A stretch of 64,000 nt of DNA from Allopseudospirillum japonicum (GTDB lineage Bacteria; Pseudomonadota; Gammaproteobacteria; Pseudomonadales; Halomonadaceae), in the NCBI RefSeq assembly GCF_900108915.1, contig NZ_FNYH01000002.1, positions 287,905-351,904 of the forward strand. Reading direction: 5' to 3'. Both the position numbers and the translations under genes were made by a program. Below the pieces are notes generated by a model. The model searched no databases, was not told where the DNA came from, and saw only the letters and a list, made by a program, of their open reading frames with translations. Positions 37,397 through 46,098 of the stretch are shown piece after piece (positions within the stretch are counted from its first letter, which is position 1; every line of letters begins with the position of its first letter).

Positions 37397-38482
37397 ATGA
37401 ATAGTAAGGAATCAAAGAGTCAAATAAATCCTTTGGGGTTAGATGCTAAAAGAGAAAAAGCAGGAAGTGACACATATAGAAAATATAATTATCAATATCA
37501 CTGGGCATTCTGCAGAATGCTCGATGAACATAGTGAGGGAAATGAATACGCTATTTTTATTGAAGAACATGAAGATGTAACACTGGCAAACAGCCTTAAT
37601 GGCTCATCTGCATTGTTTGAATTCAATCAAATCAAAGAAATAGGAAGTAAATCAACAATCTCTTCATTAACAAAAGATAAAGAAAAAACAGTCTCACCAT
37701 TAAAAAAGCTTGCAAGCAGTGTGTGCAATAAAAAGTTCTCGGGTAGAGTTTCAAGTGTTAACTTTGTATCTACTGGTGGATTTAGCTTTGACTTGCACAA
37801 AGAGGGTTTATCATTCGAGGTCATAAAGGTTGGACAGCTAACAGAAGGTGAAAAAGCTAAAATTCTTAGCTGCATATCTGAAATAGATAAAACCAATATG
37901 CTAGAAAGCAAGATGGCATTTATAATACCAGAGCTGCCAGAAAAAGGGTTTGATCTTGCTGTTGAAGGTAAGATTAGTCAATTGATAAACAAACGAGTAC
38001 CTGGGTGTACTTACAACTCTAGCTCAATTTACAGTTGCATAATTAGAGATCTTCAAAGAAAAGGTGAGAATAGTTTTGATTATCACGATTGGGATGATTC
38101 ACTGAAGAAGAAAGCAGTTACAAGTAAGCAACTTGATGAAATCATAGACCAACATGTGAAAAGAAAGCCTGATGAGAATTTAACTACGGAATTGTTATAT
38201 ATTCTCAAAGATGAATATAATCTTAATTCTTTAAATCGTAGAAACATTGTTAGTGCATTTGATAGGTATTATACCGCAAAATTGAGTAATCGAGACTCAG
38301 AACTACACAAGGTATCAGAAGAAATAAAAAAATTGATAAAAGAAAAAATTGATAATTTTTCTACTGCTGCCGAATTAGATAAATATGTATTTAGCCAAGC
38401 AACTGATTTATTAGCTGGCTACTTCCCAAGTAGAGAAGATTTTTCTGGTGCATTTTTATATGAGTTGGTTGCATTAAAATGA
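37397..38482 (+). CDS. DUF4297/Cap4-type nuclease, LmuA-like effector
   Basis: The 361-residue product starts with REKAGSDTYRKYNYQYHWAF, the entry motif of DUF4297 (Cap4-like) restriction-type nucleases. IEEHEDV (Asp60) and FEFNQIKEI (Glu75, Gln78, Lys80) supply the D...ExQxK nuclease core; QIK replaces the common QVK. The C-terminal half is helical and unassigned, as expected for a sensing or partner-binding region. Start ATG 37397 has AAAGGAGAG upstream. It is followed after 54 bases by a Rad50/SMC-like ATPase, the two-gene layout of the originally described Lamassu system (LmuA plus LmuB). Composition is AT-rich, unlike the core genes. The reading frame is intact. Exact system type needs a profile search. 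Confidence 0.75.
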   Translation: MNSKESKSQINPLGLDAKREKAGSDTYRKYNYQYHWAFCRMLDEHSEGNEYAIFIEEHEDVTLANSLNGSSALFEFNQIKEIGSKSTISSLTKDKEKTVSPLKKLASSVCNKKFSGRVSSVNFVSTGGFSFDLHKEGLSFEVIKVGQLTEGEKAKILSCISEIDKTNMLESKMAFIIPELPEKGFDLAVEGKISQLINKRVPGCTYNSSSIYSCIIRDLQRKGENSFDYHDWDDSLKKKAVTSKQLDEIIDQHVKRKPDENLTTELLYILKDEYNLNSLNRRNIVSAFDRYYTAKLSNRDSELHKVSEEIKKLIKEKIDNFSTAAELDKYVFSQATDLLAGYFPSREDFSGAFLYELVALK

Positions 38483-38536
38483 AAAATAATGTTTATGCAT
38501 ACAAAAAGCTTATAAGAAATTTAAGGAATAATTTGC

Positions 38537-40243
38537 ATGAGAACCTTGAAGTTCAAAAAACTCACGATAATAAGCAATCTGCAAAAGAAAGCCAGACAAT
38601 TAGAGTTCTCAGACAGATACAATCTAATTCTCGCTGAGGGTACCAATAGTGTTGGTAAGTCCTCTGTAGTAAAAAATCTATTCTGGTGCTTTGGCTGCGA
38701 GCCAAGATTTGACGATAAATGGAATGGTCTGAATTGTAAAGCAATCGTTGAATTTGAAGTTGGCAATAAAAAATACTGGGTTGCCCGAGATGACAACCGC
38801 TTCTTTTTATCTGAAGATGGTATTAAATATAAATCATACACTGGTTTGGCTGGAGATTTCTCAAAGAGAATCTCAGAGATTGTAAACTTTAATGCTCTAT
38901 TACCAGTAAGAAACCAGGATGAAGTTGTCATACCTCCTCCTGCGTTTTACTTCCTCCCGTTTTACATAGATCAAAAACAGAGCTGGTCTAATGCATGGGT
39001 TTCATTTGATAAACTCGGACAGTTTGCTGATTGGAAAAAAGAAATTATTCAATATCATTCGGGCATGATCAAAGAGAATTATTTTGATTTGACTAAGGAT
39101 ATTTATGAAAAAAAGAGAGAAAAGGCTGCCATTAAGAATCAGATTGATAAATACGAAACCGCAATATCAATAGTTAGCGACTTTATTCCGAGCATTGAAA
39201 CAACGGTAAATTTAGAAGAGTTCGATGAAATCGAAGAAGAACTTAAGTATAAAATACTTGAGTTGCACAATTTACAAGAACTTGTCTTTGAAGAGTTTGC
39301 AGAACTTAGGGCAGATAAAGCTCACATTCAAAGCCAGCTTGCTATTGCAAATGAAGCTGTAAGTAAGCTTGAAAAGGACTATGAGTTTGCAGAAGAAACA
39401 GACAATGAAATAGAGTGTCCAACCTGTGGTGTCATTCACGATAACACTCTAGTCAATAGGTTTGCATTACTTAAAGATAAAGAGCAAGCTGAGCAAGTTG
39501 CTAAACGACTAGAAAAGGCATTAAAGAAATATGAGAAAAGTGTCATTAAAAAAGAAGAAGAGCTAAAAGAAATTAGAAATAAAATTGAAGCATTAAATGA
39601 GAAATATTATAAAAAAGAAGACAATGGAAACACGATAACATTTCAAAATATTCTTGATTCAGTTGCAGCGCATTCTGTTACGCATAAAGTTAATAGAAGT
39701 AAAAGCATCAAGCTTGAAAAATTCTACTCGCTAGAAGCTGATGAAAAAACTTTAGGGAAAGACAGGAGTAGTACATCCAAAGAGACTAGAAAAACTGTCA
39801 GAGATAAATTTCTAGAGCTTTTTCCTAGCTATGTTGCCAAGCTTAAAGCATTTGGAGTTAATACTTCCAATATAAAATCTCCAGAAAACCATGCAAGAGT
39901 TGCCAAAAGTGGTGGTGCCGCCGAAAGCACAAGAGCCATGCTTGCATATTATGTAAGTTTATACAACCTCATAAGTATGTATAGTGAAGAAATTCTAAGC
40001 CCGCTAGTTATTGATACTCCAAACCAGCATGAGCAAGCAGCAAAGCACTATGAAAGCATAGTTTCTTTAATCATGAATAATACCCCTGCAAACTCACAAG
40101 TATTTCTATGTGGTATGGATTCAGACAAACTGTCTCAAATGAAAAATCAAGGACAAGTGCACTTTCTAGAGAAAGAACACGCTCTTCTAGAAGCTAGTGA
40201 ATATGAAGGGCTGAATGAGATATATAGCAGCATCTTCGAATAA
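38537..40243 (+). CDS. Rad50/SMC-like ATPase with zinc hook, LmuB-like
   Basis: The 568-residue ATPase has Walker A GTNSVGKSS (residues 35-43), two coiled-coil arms (~180-290 and ~305-360) joined by a zinc-hook CPTCG (Cys294, Cys297), an ABC-signature-like KSGGAAES (457-464) and Walker B PLVIDTPNQ (489-497), where Asp-Thr-Pro-Asn replaces Asp-Glu. Arms are short for an SMC. The SD is weak (AAGGAA at 38523-38527). Partnered with a DUF4297 nuclease it fits Lamassu-type defence, in which the ATPase senses aberrant DNA ends and releases the nuclease. A DNA-repair ATPase or a distinct AAA-nuclease defence family are alternatives. No LmuC-like third gene is seen. Confidence 0.75.
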   Translation: MRTLKFKKLTIISNLQKKARQLEFSDRYNLILAEGTNSVGKSSVVKNLFWCFGCEPRFDDKWNGLNCKAIVEFEVGNKKYWVARDDNRFFLSEDGIKYKSYTGLAGDFSKRISEIVNFNALLPVRNQDEVVIPPPAFYFLPFYIDQKQSWSNAWVSFDKLGQFADWKKEIIQYHSGMIKENYFDLTKDIYEKKREKAAIKNQIDKYETAISIVSDFIPSIETTVNLEEFDEIEEELKYKILELHNLQELVFEEFAELRADKAHIQSQLAIANEAVSKLEKDYEFAEETDNEIECPTCGVIHDNTLVNRFALLKDKEQAEQVAKRLEKALKKYEKSVIKKEEELKEIRNKIEALNEKYYKKEDNGNTITFQNILDSVAAHSVTHKVNRSKSIKLEKFYSLEADEKTLGKDRSSTSKETRKTVRDKFLELFPSYVAKLKAFGVNTSNIKSPENHARVAKSGGAAESTRAMLAYYVSLYNLISMYSEEILSPLVIDTPNQHEQAAKHYESIVSLIMNNTPANSQVFLCGMDSDKLSQMKNQGQVHFLEKEHALLEASEYEGLNEIYSSIFE

Positions 40244-40245
40244 TC

Positions 40246-40308
40246 AGGAAAACGTATAATAAATAAATCTAGGTGATGCCTACGGCGCACCTGATTTAGG
40301 CGTTAGGT
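40246..40308 (+). repeat. attC-like recombination site after the two-gene operon
   Basis: It begins just after the ATPase stop. AAATC-T-AGGTG (40265-40275) pairs with CACCT-GATTT (40288-40297), leaving one extrahelical T, as attC sites need for strand choice. The inner part folds as GCC-TAC-GGC. The right end TTTAGGCGTTAGGTGG contains GTTAGGT (40302-40308), a perfect GTTRRRY core preceded by GC. The left inverse core is degenerate (AAAAC instead of RYYYAAC). The next ORF starts seven bases later, typical of cassettes. Confidence 0.6.
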
Positions 40309-40314
40309 GGCCAG

Positions 40315-41089
40315 ATGGAAAAATCAGCTTTATATAAGTTAATAAATACGAAAAATCCCCAGATAATTGGTATAGATGGAGAGTTAGTATCGGGAGAAAC
40401 TACTATTTCAGATAAATTATCTGAATTATCTGGTTATTAATGTATTTAGATGATTTTTTGAAAAAAATCAAAGGCATTTTGTTAAACTTCTCCAGCTTGA
40501 TAATTTAAAAAAATTAGAAAGTATAAATTAGCCTCTTATAATTGAAGGAGTTTGTCTTTTATAATTTTTAAATTTATTAGAAATTTCTCCGAGTTTGCAT
40601 ATATTCATTAATAGACCCATAGATAGTTTAAAATATAGAATCCCTGAAATTGCTTCTGAAGTTGACAGCTATATTTACAACTTTAATGCTCAAGAAATCT
40701 CTAATTTGAGGTTATGTATAATGCCAAATGGTCGAACAAATCAACTAGATGTTGATATAGCGTACATTAAAGCAAAAGCCATTGTGAGTGGATTTCTTGC
40801 ATTTGGAGGTATCGTATCCATCTTTGTGGGAGCTTTCGTGTTCAATGCGGGAATTTCTTCTGAAAACACTACCTTGATTAATATTTTAGGCGCAGAAGTA
40901 ACTGCAAAAGGAATAGGAGCTGTAATATTATCGTCATCTGTCCCTTGGGCGTATTTTTCATATTTATCAAGACCAAACTATAGTAGAGCAAGGGAAAGTC
41001 GTACTAATACTACAGCAGATGGAACACAGGAAGTTTATGAATTTGATAGCTCAACAATGAAGTCGGCTCAACCACGAAACCGCACCTAA
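40315..41089 (+). pseudogene. decayed P-loop kinase-like cassette gene with C-terminal membrane helices
   Basis: ATG 40315 starts MEKSALYKLINTKNPQ, then IIGIDGELVSGETT, a Walker A in which the Lys is Glu, ending at TAA 40438. In shifted frames the same protein continues: YLDDFLKK, FVKLLQLDNLKKLESIN-stop-PLIIEGVCLL-stop-FLNLLEISPSLHIFINR, then open to 41089. These pieces fit a uridine-kinase-like P-loop fold. The tail has two hydrophobic helices (IVSGFLAFGGIVSIFVGAFVF and GIGAVILSSSVPWAYFSYL). The last 160 codons remain open from TTG 40595, so a residual product is possible. I infer an inactivated integron cassette. Confidence 0.6.
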
Positions 41090-41125
41090 CTTGTCACTCA
41101 AGGCCGACTACCCGCCGTCGGGCTT
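41084..41125 (+). repeat. left half of a second attC-like site
   Basis: ACCTAAC (41084-41090) fits the RYYYAAC core and overlaps the stop codon of the preceding gene. TTGTCACTCAAGGC follows, as in many known attC sites, then a CCGAC/GTCGG stem (about 41104-41121). The right half and GTTRRRY core are missing; the sequence runs into the TnpB remnant instead. Confidence 0.55.
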
Positions 41126-41158
41126 TTTTGGTTTTGTTTTGAGTTTTGTGGCGCACTG

Positions 41159-41335
41159 CCCGATGAGAGGCTGCAAGGTATCGCAGGTCTTGGAATAAGA
41201 GAATGGACTTGCAGTGCGTGTGGTGTCACGCACGACCGCGATATCAACGTGGCCAAGAACATTCTTGCGCTCGGGCATGAGCGTCCTGTCGAGGGAATCC
41301 CCGTCCTTTAAGGCGGGGAGGATGTCAAAGATAAG
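41159..41335 (+). pseudogene. tnpB: TnpB C-terminal fragment with IS200/IS605 right end
   Basis: The frame to the TAA at 41309-41311 reads GIAGLGIREWTCSACG, then HDRDINVAKNIL and GHERPVEGIPVL, the last zinc-finger half and RuvC-III Asp of TnpB. The first CxxC of the finger and everything upstream are missing. The stop lies inside the terminal hairpin CCCCG...CGGGG (41299-41318), followed by AGGATGTCAAAG, the same end as the solo copy near 14233. Confidence 0.8.
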
Positions 41336-41354
41336 TGCAAATCACCTTATTAAA

Positions 41355-41969
41355 TTAAGCGCCCCACTTTGGCATGAGATCTTGCTGCAGACCAAGATGG
41401 TCTAAAATTCTCGCCACAATAAAATCAATTAAATCTTCAATACACTGGGGTTGATGATAAAACCCCGGACTTGCCGGTAAAATCAGCGCCCCCATTTGGG
41501 TAAGTTTTAACATATGTTCAAGGTGTACTTGATGATAAGGCGCCTCTCTAGGGACGAGAATCAATTGACGCCTTTCCTTTAAGGCAACATCGGCGGCTCT
41601 CTCAATTAAATTATTACTGGCACCGGTAGCGATGGCAGATAAAGTACCGCCAGAACAAGGGCAAATCACTAAACTTTCAGGCGCACCCGAGCCTGAGGCA
41701 ACCGGAGCGAACCAGTCTTCGCGGCCGTAGACGGTTAAATAAGGCGCGTAAAGATCCGCATCAGGTGTGAAATATGCAAGCAATTGTTGCTGCAATTTTT
41801 GTGGTTGCGCTGCTAGTTTATAAGGGGTTTCTGTAGCGATCACCACATGTGCGGCTTTAGAAATCAACACACTGGTTTCTACTTTAGCGGCGAGTAGGAC
41901 TTGTAATAAACGTAATCCATACTGCACGCCTGAAGCGCCCGTCATCGCAATACATACGCTGGTGCTCAT
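41355..41969 (-). CDS. ubiX: flavin prenyltransferase UbiX
   Basis: Makes prenylated FMN, the cofactor of the UbiD decarboxylase in ubiquinone synthesis. The 204-residue product starts [22 protein letters not shown], the Rossmann-like FMN-binding motif. [32 protein letters not shown] and [17 protein letters not shown] are the family signatures. ATG 41969 is preceded by AAAGGGGAAATT; the longer frame overlaps mpl. It lies 19 bases after mpl, an arrangement common in Pseudomonas-type genomes. Confidence 0.94.
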   Translation of the reverse strand: MSTSVCIAMTGASGVQYGLRLLQVLLAAKVETSVLISKAAHVVIATETPYKLAAQPQKLQQQLLAYFTPDADLYAPYLTVYGREDWFAPVASGSGAPESLVICPCSGGTLSAIATGASNNLIERAADVALKERRQLILVPREAPYHQVHLEHMLKLTQMGALILPASPGFYHQPQCIEDLIDFIVARILDHLGLQQDLMPKWGA

Positions 41970-41988
41970 AATTTCCCCTTTGGGTGAT

Positions 41989-43359
41989 TCAAGATGATAG
42001 GTTTGCCAAGGCATCAAGCAAGCGTGTATGCAAACCAGCAAAACTACCGTTACTCATTAGCACCAAAGTATCTTGGGGGCGGCTTTGTTTAACCAAAGCT
42101 TCTAATAAATCACCGGCTTGGGTATACACTTGCCCCACTCCTAGGGTATCAAGTGACCATTGTACGCCTTCGCTTTGATACCAATACACTTGATCCGCTG
42201 CCTGTACGCTGGTAGCTAAAGCGGCTTTTAAGGTGCCCTGTTTCATCGTGTTAGAACGTGGCTCAATCACCGCGAGCAAACGCCCTTCTGGATAAGTGGC
42301 GCGTGCGGCTGCTAGGGTGGTTTTAATCGCTGTCGGATGGTGCGCAAAATCATCAAATACACGACGGCCAGCGACTTCACCGCGCAGTTGCATACGACGT
42401 TTTACCCCTTGAAAACCTTGGAGTGCTTGCAAACTGATCTCGGGTGTAATCCCGACATGACGTGCGGCAGCAATAGCAGCTAAGGCGTTATGTTGCATAT
42501 GTTCGCCGGCATAAGACCAATGACACTCACCAAAGACATGTTCCCCTAAACCCAAACGCCAAGCGCGCCGGCAAGGGGTTAAAGCTTGGCTCCACCAATG
42601 TGCTGGTTTTGGCTCATCGTCTGTTGTGAGGAGGCTCAGGCTTTGTGTTGGCGTCCAACATCCTTGAGCAAAGACGGCATCAAGCGCACTCTCTCCTTGT
42701 GGATACACAATCAAGCCTTGCGAAGGCAAAGTACGCACTAAATAATGAAACTGTCGTTGAATCGCTGCAAGATCGCTGAAGATGTCTGCATGATCAAACT
42801 CTAAGTTATTCATAATCAGAGTGCGTGGATGATAATGCAAAAACTTAGAGCCCTTATCAAAAAAGGCCGTATCGTATTCATCGGCTTCAATCACAAAAAA
42901 TGGGGTATCGCCTAGGCGAGCCGAAATACCGAAATTTTCCGCAACGCCACCAATTAAAAACCCAGGCGCTAAGCCCGCGTATTCTAAAATCCACGCAAGT
43001 AAACTACTGGTGGTGGTTTTGCCGTGCGTGCCGGCCACGCCCAAAACCCAGCGATCTTTTAATAGATGCTCATGCAACCATTGTGGGCCAGAAGTGTAGG
43101 CAAGTTGCGAGTTCAGCAGGGCTTCAATACAAAAAGTCCCGCGGGATAAGGCATTGCCTACAATCACTAAATCAGGCTGAAAACTTTGCGGATCATATTG
43201 ATAACCTTGATGAATTGGGATGCCTGCTTGGATCAGTTGATCACTCATCGGTGGATAAATATCCTGATCACTGCCACTGACTTCATAACCTGCTTGTAGC
43301 GCAAGTTGCGCTAAAGAGCCCATAAAGGTGCCGCAAATACCAATAAAATGAAGATGCAT
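41989..43359 (-). CDS. mpl: UDP-N-acetylmuramate:L-alanyl-gamma-D-glutamyl-meso-DAP ligase
   Basis: Cytoplasmic Mur-ligase family enzyme that recycles the murein tripeptide by joining it to UDP-MurNAc. [20 protein letters not shown], then [15 protein letters not shown], matches the N-terminal UDP domain. [16 protein letters not shown] is the ATP loop. [21 protein letters not shown] and [11 protein letters not shown] form the central domain, and [11 protein letters not shown] with [11 protein letters not shown] mark the C-terminal domain. Length (456) matches E. coli Mpl. It is the first gene of the mpl-ubiX pair. Confidence 0.95.
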   Translation of the reverse strand: MHLHFIGICGTFMGSLAQLALQAGYEVSGSDQDIYPPMSDQLIQAGIPIHQGYQYDPQSFQPDLVIVGNALSRGTFCIEALLNSQLAYTSGPQWLHEHLLKDRWVLGVAGTHGKTTTSSLLAWILEYAGLAPGFLIGGVAENFGISARLGDTPFFVIEADEYDTAFFDKGSKFLHYHPRTLIMNNLEFDHADIFSDLAAIQRQFHYLVRTLPSQGLIVYPQGESALDAVFAQGCWTPTQSLSLLTTDDEPKPAHWWSQALTPCRRAWRLGLGEHVFGECHWSYAGEHMQHNALAAIAAARHVGITPEISLQALQGFQGVKRRMQLRGEVAGRRVFDDFAHHPTAIKTTLAAARATYPEGRLLAVIEPRSNTMKQGTLKAALATSVQAADQVYWYQSEGVQWSLDTLGVGQVYTQAGDLLEALVKQSRPQDTLVLMSNGSFAGLHTRLLDALANLSS

Positions 43360-43451
43360 TGCGTATTTCTCTTAAAAGAAGGCGTCAATTATGCACATGC
43401 AATAACCGCTGCTTTGCGCTAAAATAGCCGCCATTTTACCCCTTGAGAGCC

Positions 43452-43525
43452 TTGGGGGAATACCCCTAGGGGTTTAGGTGCAGGTACTGACCTGCAAAAT
43501 TAATCTTTCCTGCAAGTTGCAGGGG
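43452..43525 (+). promoter_or_regulatory. hairpin-rich leader of the PPi-phosphofructokinase gene
   Basis: Three inverted repeats stand in series: GGGG/CCCC with the perfect CCCCTAGGGG palindrome (43464-43473); TGCAGGT-ACTG-ACCTGCA (43479-43496, seven-base arms); and CCTGCAA-G-TTGCAGG (43509-43523), which covers the AGGGG ribosome-binding region at 43521-43525. ACCTGCA of the second could also pair with TTGCAGG of the third, so the hairpins can be mutually exclusive. A TAAAAT at 43420-43425 may be the -10 box. Confidence 0.5.
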
Positions 43526-43538
43526 TATGAGTTGCAAG

Positions 43539-44798
43539 ATGGCAAAAAAAAACGCTTTTTACGCGCAATCCGGTGGTGTGACCGCTGTTATTAATGCCAG
43601 TGCTTGTGGTGTGATTGAGACCTTACGTCAACACCCAGAAGCTTTTGGTACCTTGTATGCAGGTCATAACGGCATTTTAGGTGCCTTGACAGAAGAGTTA
43701 ATCGACACCTCTGTGCTTTCTGAAGCACAGGTGGCTGCACTTAAGCATACGCCAGGTGGCGCTTTTGGCTCCTGCCGTTATAAATTGAAAGATATAGAAA
43801 CGCATCAAGCCCAATATGAGCGCTTGATTGAAGTCTTCCGCGCCCATGATATCGGCTATTTCTTCTATAATGGCGGCGGCGATTCTGCGGATACTTGCCT
43901 TAAAGTTGCGCAAATTTCCGAGAAAATGGGCTATCCCATTCAAGCCATCCATATTCCCAAAACCGTAGATAATGATCTACCGATCACAGATAACTGCCCA
44001 GGTTTTGGTTCCGTCGCTAAATATATTGCCATTTCAACGCGCGAGGCTGCTTTAGATATTGCCTCCATGTGCGCAACCTCAACCAAAGTCTTTATTTTGG
44101 AAGTGATGGGACGCCATGCCGGTTGGATTGCAGCCGCAGGCGGTTTAGCAGGACAAGAAGAAGGGGATGCCCCCCATCTGATTATCTTCCCCGAAGTGCC
44201 CTTCGAGCGTGAAAAAGTTATGGCACGCGTGGATGAGTGCGTGAAAAATTATGGTTACTGCGTGATTGTCGTTTCTGAAGGCGCACGTTATGCCGATGGC
44301 ACCTTCCTTGCCGATGCAGGCACAACCGATGCTTTCGGCCATAAACAACTTGGCGGCGTTGCCCCCACGTTAGCTGGCATGGTTAAGCAAGATTTAGGGT
44401 ATAAATATCATTGGGCGGTTGCAGATTATCTTCAACGGGCTGCGCGTCATATTGCTTCAGCAACGGATGTTGAACAAGCCTATGCGGTCGGTCAAGCTGG
44501 GGTAGAGTTAGCCTTAGAAGGGAAACATTCTGTCATGCCGGCGATTATTCGTGAGTCTAATCATCCTTACCGGTGGCATATTGAGCAAGCATCTTTGGCT
44601 GACGTTGCCAACGTAGAAAAATTTATGCCACGCGATTTTATCAGTATGGATGGTTTAAATATCACAGATACTTGCCGCGCCTATTTAGAGCCTCTGATTC
44701 AAGGGGAAGATTTGCCACCTTTTAGCAAAGGCTTACCGCAATATATCCAGCTAGAATATACCTTTGCGCCACGCTTATTAGCTGAGTTTACACCTTAG
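43539..44798 (+). CDS. pfp: diphosphate-dependent 6-phosphofructokinase
   Basis: Reversibly interconverts fructose-6-phosphate and fructose-1,6-bisphosphate with PPi/Pi. MAKKNAFYAQSGGVTAVINAS opens the phosphofructokinase fold. The donor-site motif reads YNGGGDSADT and the catalytic loop PKTVDNDLP has Lys, where ATP enzymes have Gly, which marks PPi use. MGRHAGWIAAAGGL binds the sugar phosphate. At about 420 residues it belongs to the long bacterial PPi-PFK group. I start at ATG 43539; an ATG at 43527 adds MSCK. The stop overlaps the end of the converging MFS gene by 11 bases. Confidence 0.92.
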   Translation: MAKKNAFYAQSGGVTAVINASACGVIETLRQHPEAFGTLYAGHNGILGALTEELIDTSVLSEAQVAALKHTPGGAFGSCRYKLKDIETHQAQYERLIEVFRAHDIGYFFYNGGGDSADTCLKVAQISEKMGYPIQAIHIPKTVDNDLPITDNCPGFGSVAKYIAISTREAALDIASMCATSTKVFILEVMGRHAGWIAAAGGLAGQEEGDAPHLIIFPEVPFEREKVMARVDECVKNYGYCVIVVSEGARYADGTFLADAGTTDAFGHKQLGGVAPTLAGMVKQDLGYKYHWAVADYLQRAARHIASATDVEQAYAVGQAGVELALEGKHSVMPAIIRESNHPYRWHIEQASLADVANVEKFMPRDFISMDGLNITDTCRAYLEPLIQGEDLPPFSKGLPQYIQLEYTFAPRLLAEFTP

Positions 44799-45996
44799 AT
44801 TCAGTAAGCCATGAGTTAGTTGTTGTAGGAGTGCGTTTTGTCTGCTGATGCAAATAAAGCGTACTTCCTAAATTGAAGGCCAGTACTGCCCAAGCGGCCA
44901 AGACCACTCCAAGCCATCCCCAAGCCTGCCAAAAATAACCAAGATAAATCCCCCCTGTACTTGCCCCTAGATAGTAGGCTACCGAGTACAAAGCGGATGC
45001 ACTGGCGCGTGCGTGTTGCGCTTGCTTGCTGACCCAAGCGGAGGCTAATGAATGGCTGAGGAAAAAGCCAAATGCATTGATCAATAACCCTAAAATCAAG
45101 GCTTTTATATCAGGGATTAAGGTTAAACCTGTTCCCACAAGGAGTAAGCTAATCCCTAACGCCATCATCAAAGGTAAAGAGCGCCCCTTGGCCCATTGAC
45201 CAGAACGGCTTGCGGCATAGGTACCACTTAAATATGTCACAAAGAGCAAACCGAGCCAAAATGGTGATAAATGATAGGGTGCCTTGCTCAGTACAAAAGT
45301 AATATAAGTATATAAATTAATAAAAATAAAAAAGTTTAACCCACCCACTAAATAGACAAGGCTTAATTCTTTACGGGCCAGATGCTGGCGAAAATCTTGT
45401 AGGCTTTGTTTGATCTGAAATGGACGCGCTTGAAAGGCATGAGACTTGGGCAAGAGCTGATAAGCAAGCATCCATAAAATCAGGCTAAAACCACCTAAAA
45501 TCCATAAACTGGCTTGCCAGCTTTGTAAATAATCTGTTAATGCGCCGCTAATTAAACGTCCACCTAAGCCCCCCAGTGTATTCCCACTAATATATAAACC
45601 CACTGCAACTAAAAATTGGCTTTCGGCCAACTCTTCTGCCAAATAAGCGACCGCAATGGCAGGTAAGCCGCCTAAGAAAAACCCCTGTAAAGCGCGTAAA
45701 ATAAGCAAAGTTTCAAAAGAAGTTGCCAAAGGTAAGATTAAGGTCACTGCGATTGCAGCAAGCATGCTGATTAACATTAGGGGTTTGCGCCCATAAGCAT
45801 CCGATAAAGGCCCATAGATGAATAAAGCCACTGCCAAGGTAAAGGTGCTGACATTCATTAAGTGACTGGCCTGTGTCGGGCTAAGATCAAATGTCTGCAT
45901 GAGTACAGGTAACATAGGTTGTAAAGCGTATAAATTGGCAAATACCAAAAAAGAAGCGCATAACATCGCGAAATTAAAGGCTTTAGAGGCTTGCAT
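44788..45996 (-). CDS. MFS transporter, YnfM/AraJ-like drug or metabolite exporter
   Basis: 402 residues with about twelve membrane helices. The MFS loop-2/3 signature GPLSDAYGRKPLMLIS is near residues 62-78, and motif C-like GLYISGNTLGGLGGRLISG is in helix 5. It resembles the YnfM subgroup of putative effluxers. The substrate is unknown. It is divergent from a LysR-type gene across a 100-base gap, the classical layout for an exporter controlled by its own activator or repressor. Confidence 0.85.
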   Translation of the reverse strand: MQASKAFNFAMLCASFLVFANLYALQPMLPVLMQTFDLSPTQASHLMNVSTFTLAVALFIYGPLSDAYGRKPLMLISMLAAIAVTLILPLATSFETLLILRALQGFFLGGLPAIAVAYLAEELAESQFLVAVGLYISGNTLGGLGGRLISGALTDYLQSWQASLWILGGFSLILWMLAYQLLPKSHAFQARPFQIKQSLQDFRQHLARKELSLVYLVGGLNFFIFINLYTYITFVLSKAPYHLSPFWLGLLFVTYLSGTYAASRSGQWAKGRSLPLMMALGISLLLVGTGLTLIPDIKALILGLLINAFGFFLSHSLASAWVSKQAQHARASASALYSVAYYLGASTGGIYLGYFWQAWGWLGVVLAAWAVLAFNLGSTLYLHQQTKRTPTTTNSWLTESKV

Positions 45997-46047
45997 CTTG
46001 CGGCTCCGACCAGTGAAAAAAGCAAGTGACTTAGCCTAACACCGCCT

Positions 46048-46098
46048 ATAAGATAAGAAAAATATATTCCAAGTATACTGAGAATAAGTAAATCTTAT
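46048..46098. promoter_or_regulatory. LysR/MFS divergent operator region
   Basis: ATAAGAT (46048-46054) and ATCTTAT (46092-46098) form an inverted repeat. Between them ATATTCCAAGTAT (46061-46075 region) is an imperfect palindrome of the LysR T-N11-A kind. The gap is AT-rich and probably serves both promoters. Confidence 0.35.

Noticed and set aside
38523..40243. Calling the ATPase a DNA-repair RecN/Rad50/SbcC protein
   Set aside because: Arms are far too short, the Walker B differs, there is no SbcD/Mre11 partner, and the partner is a DUF4297 nuclease.
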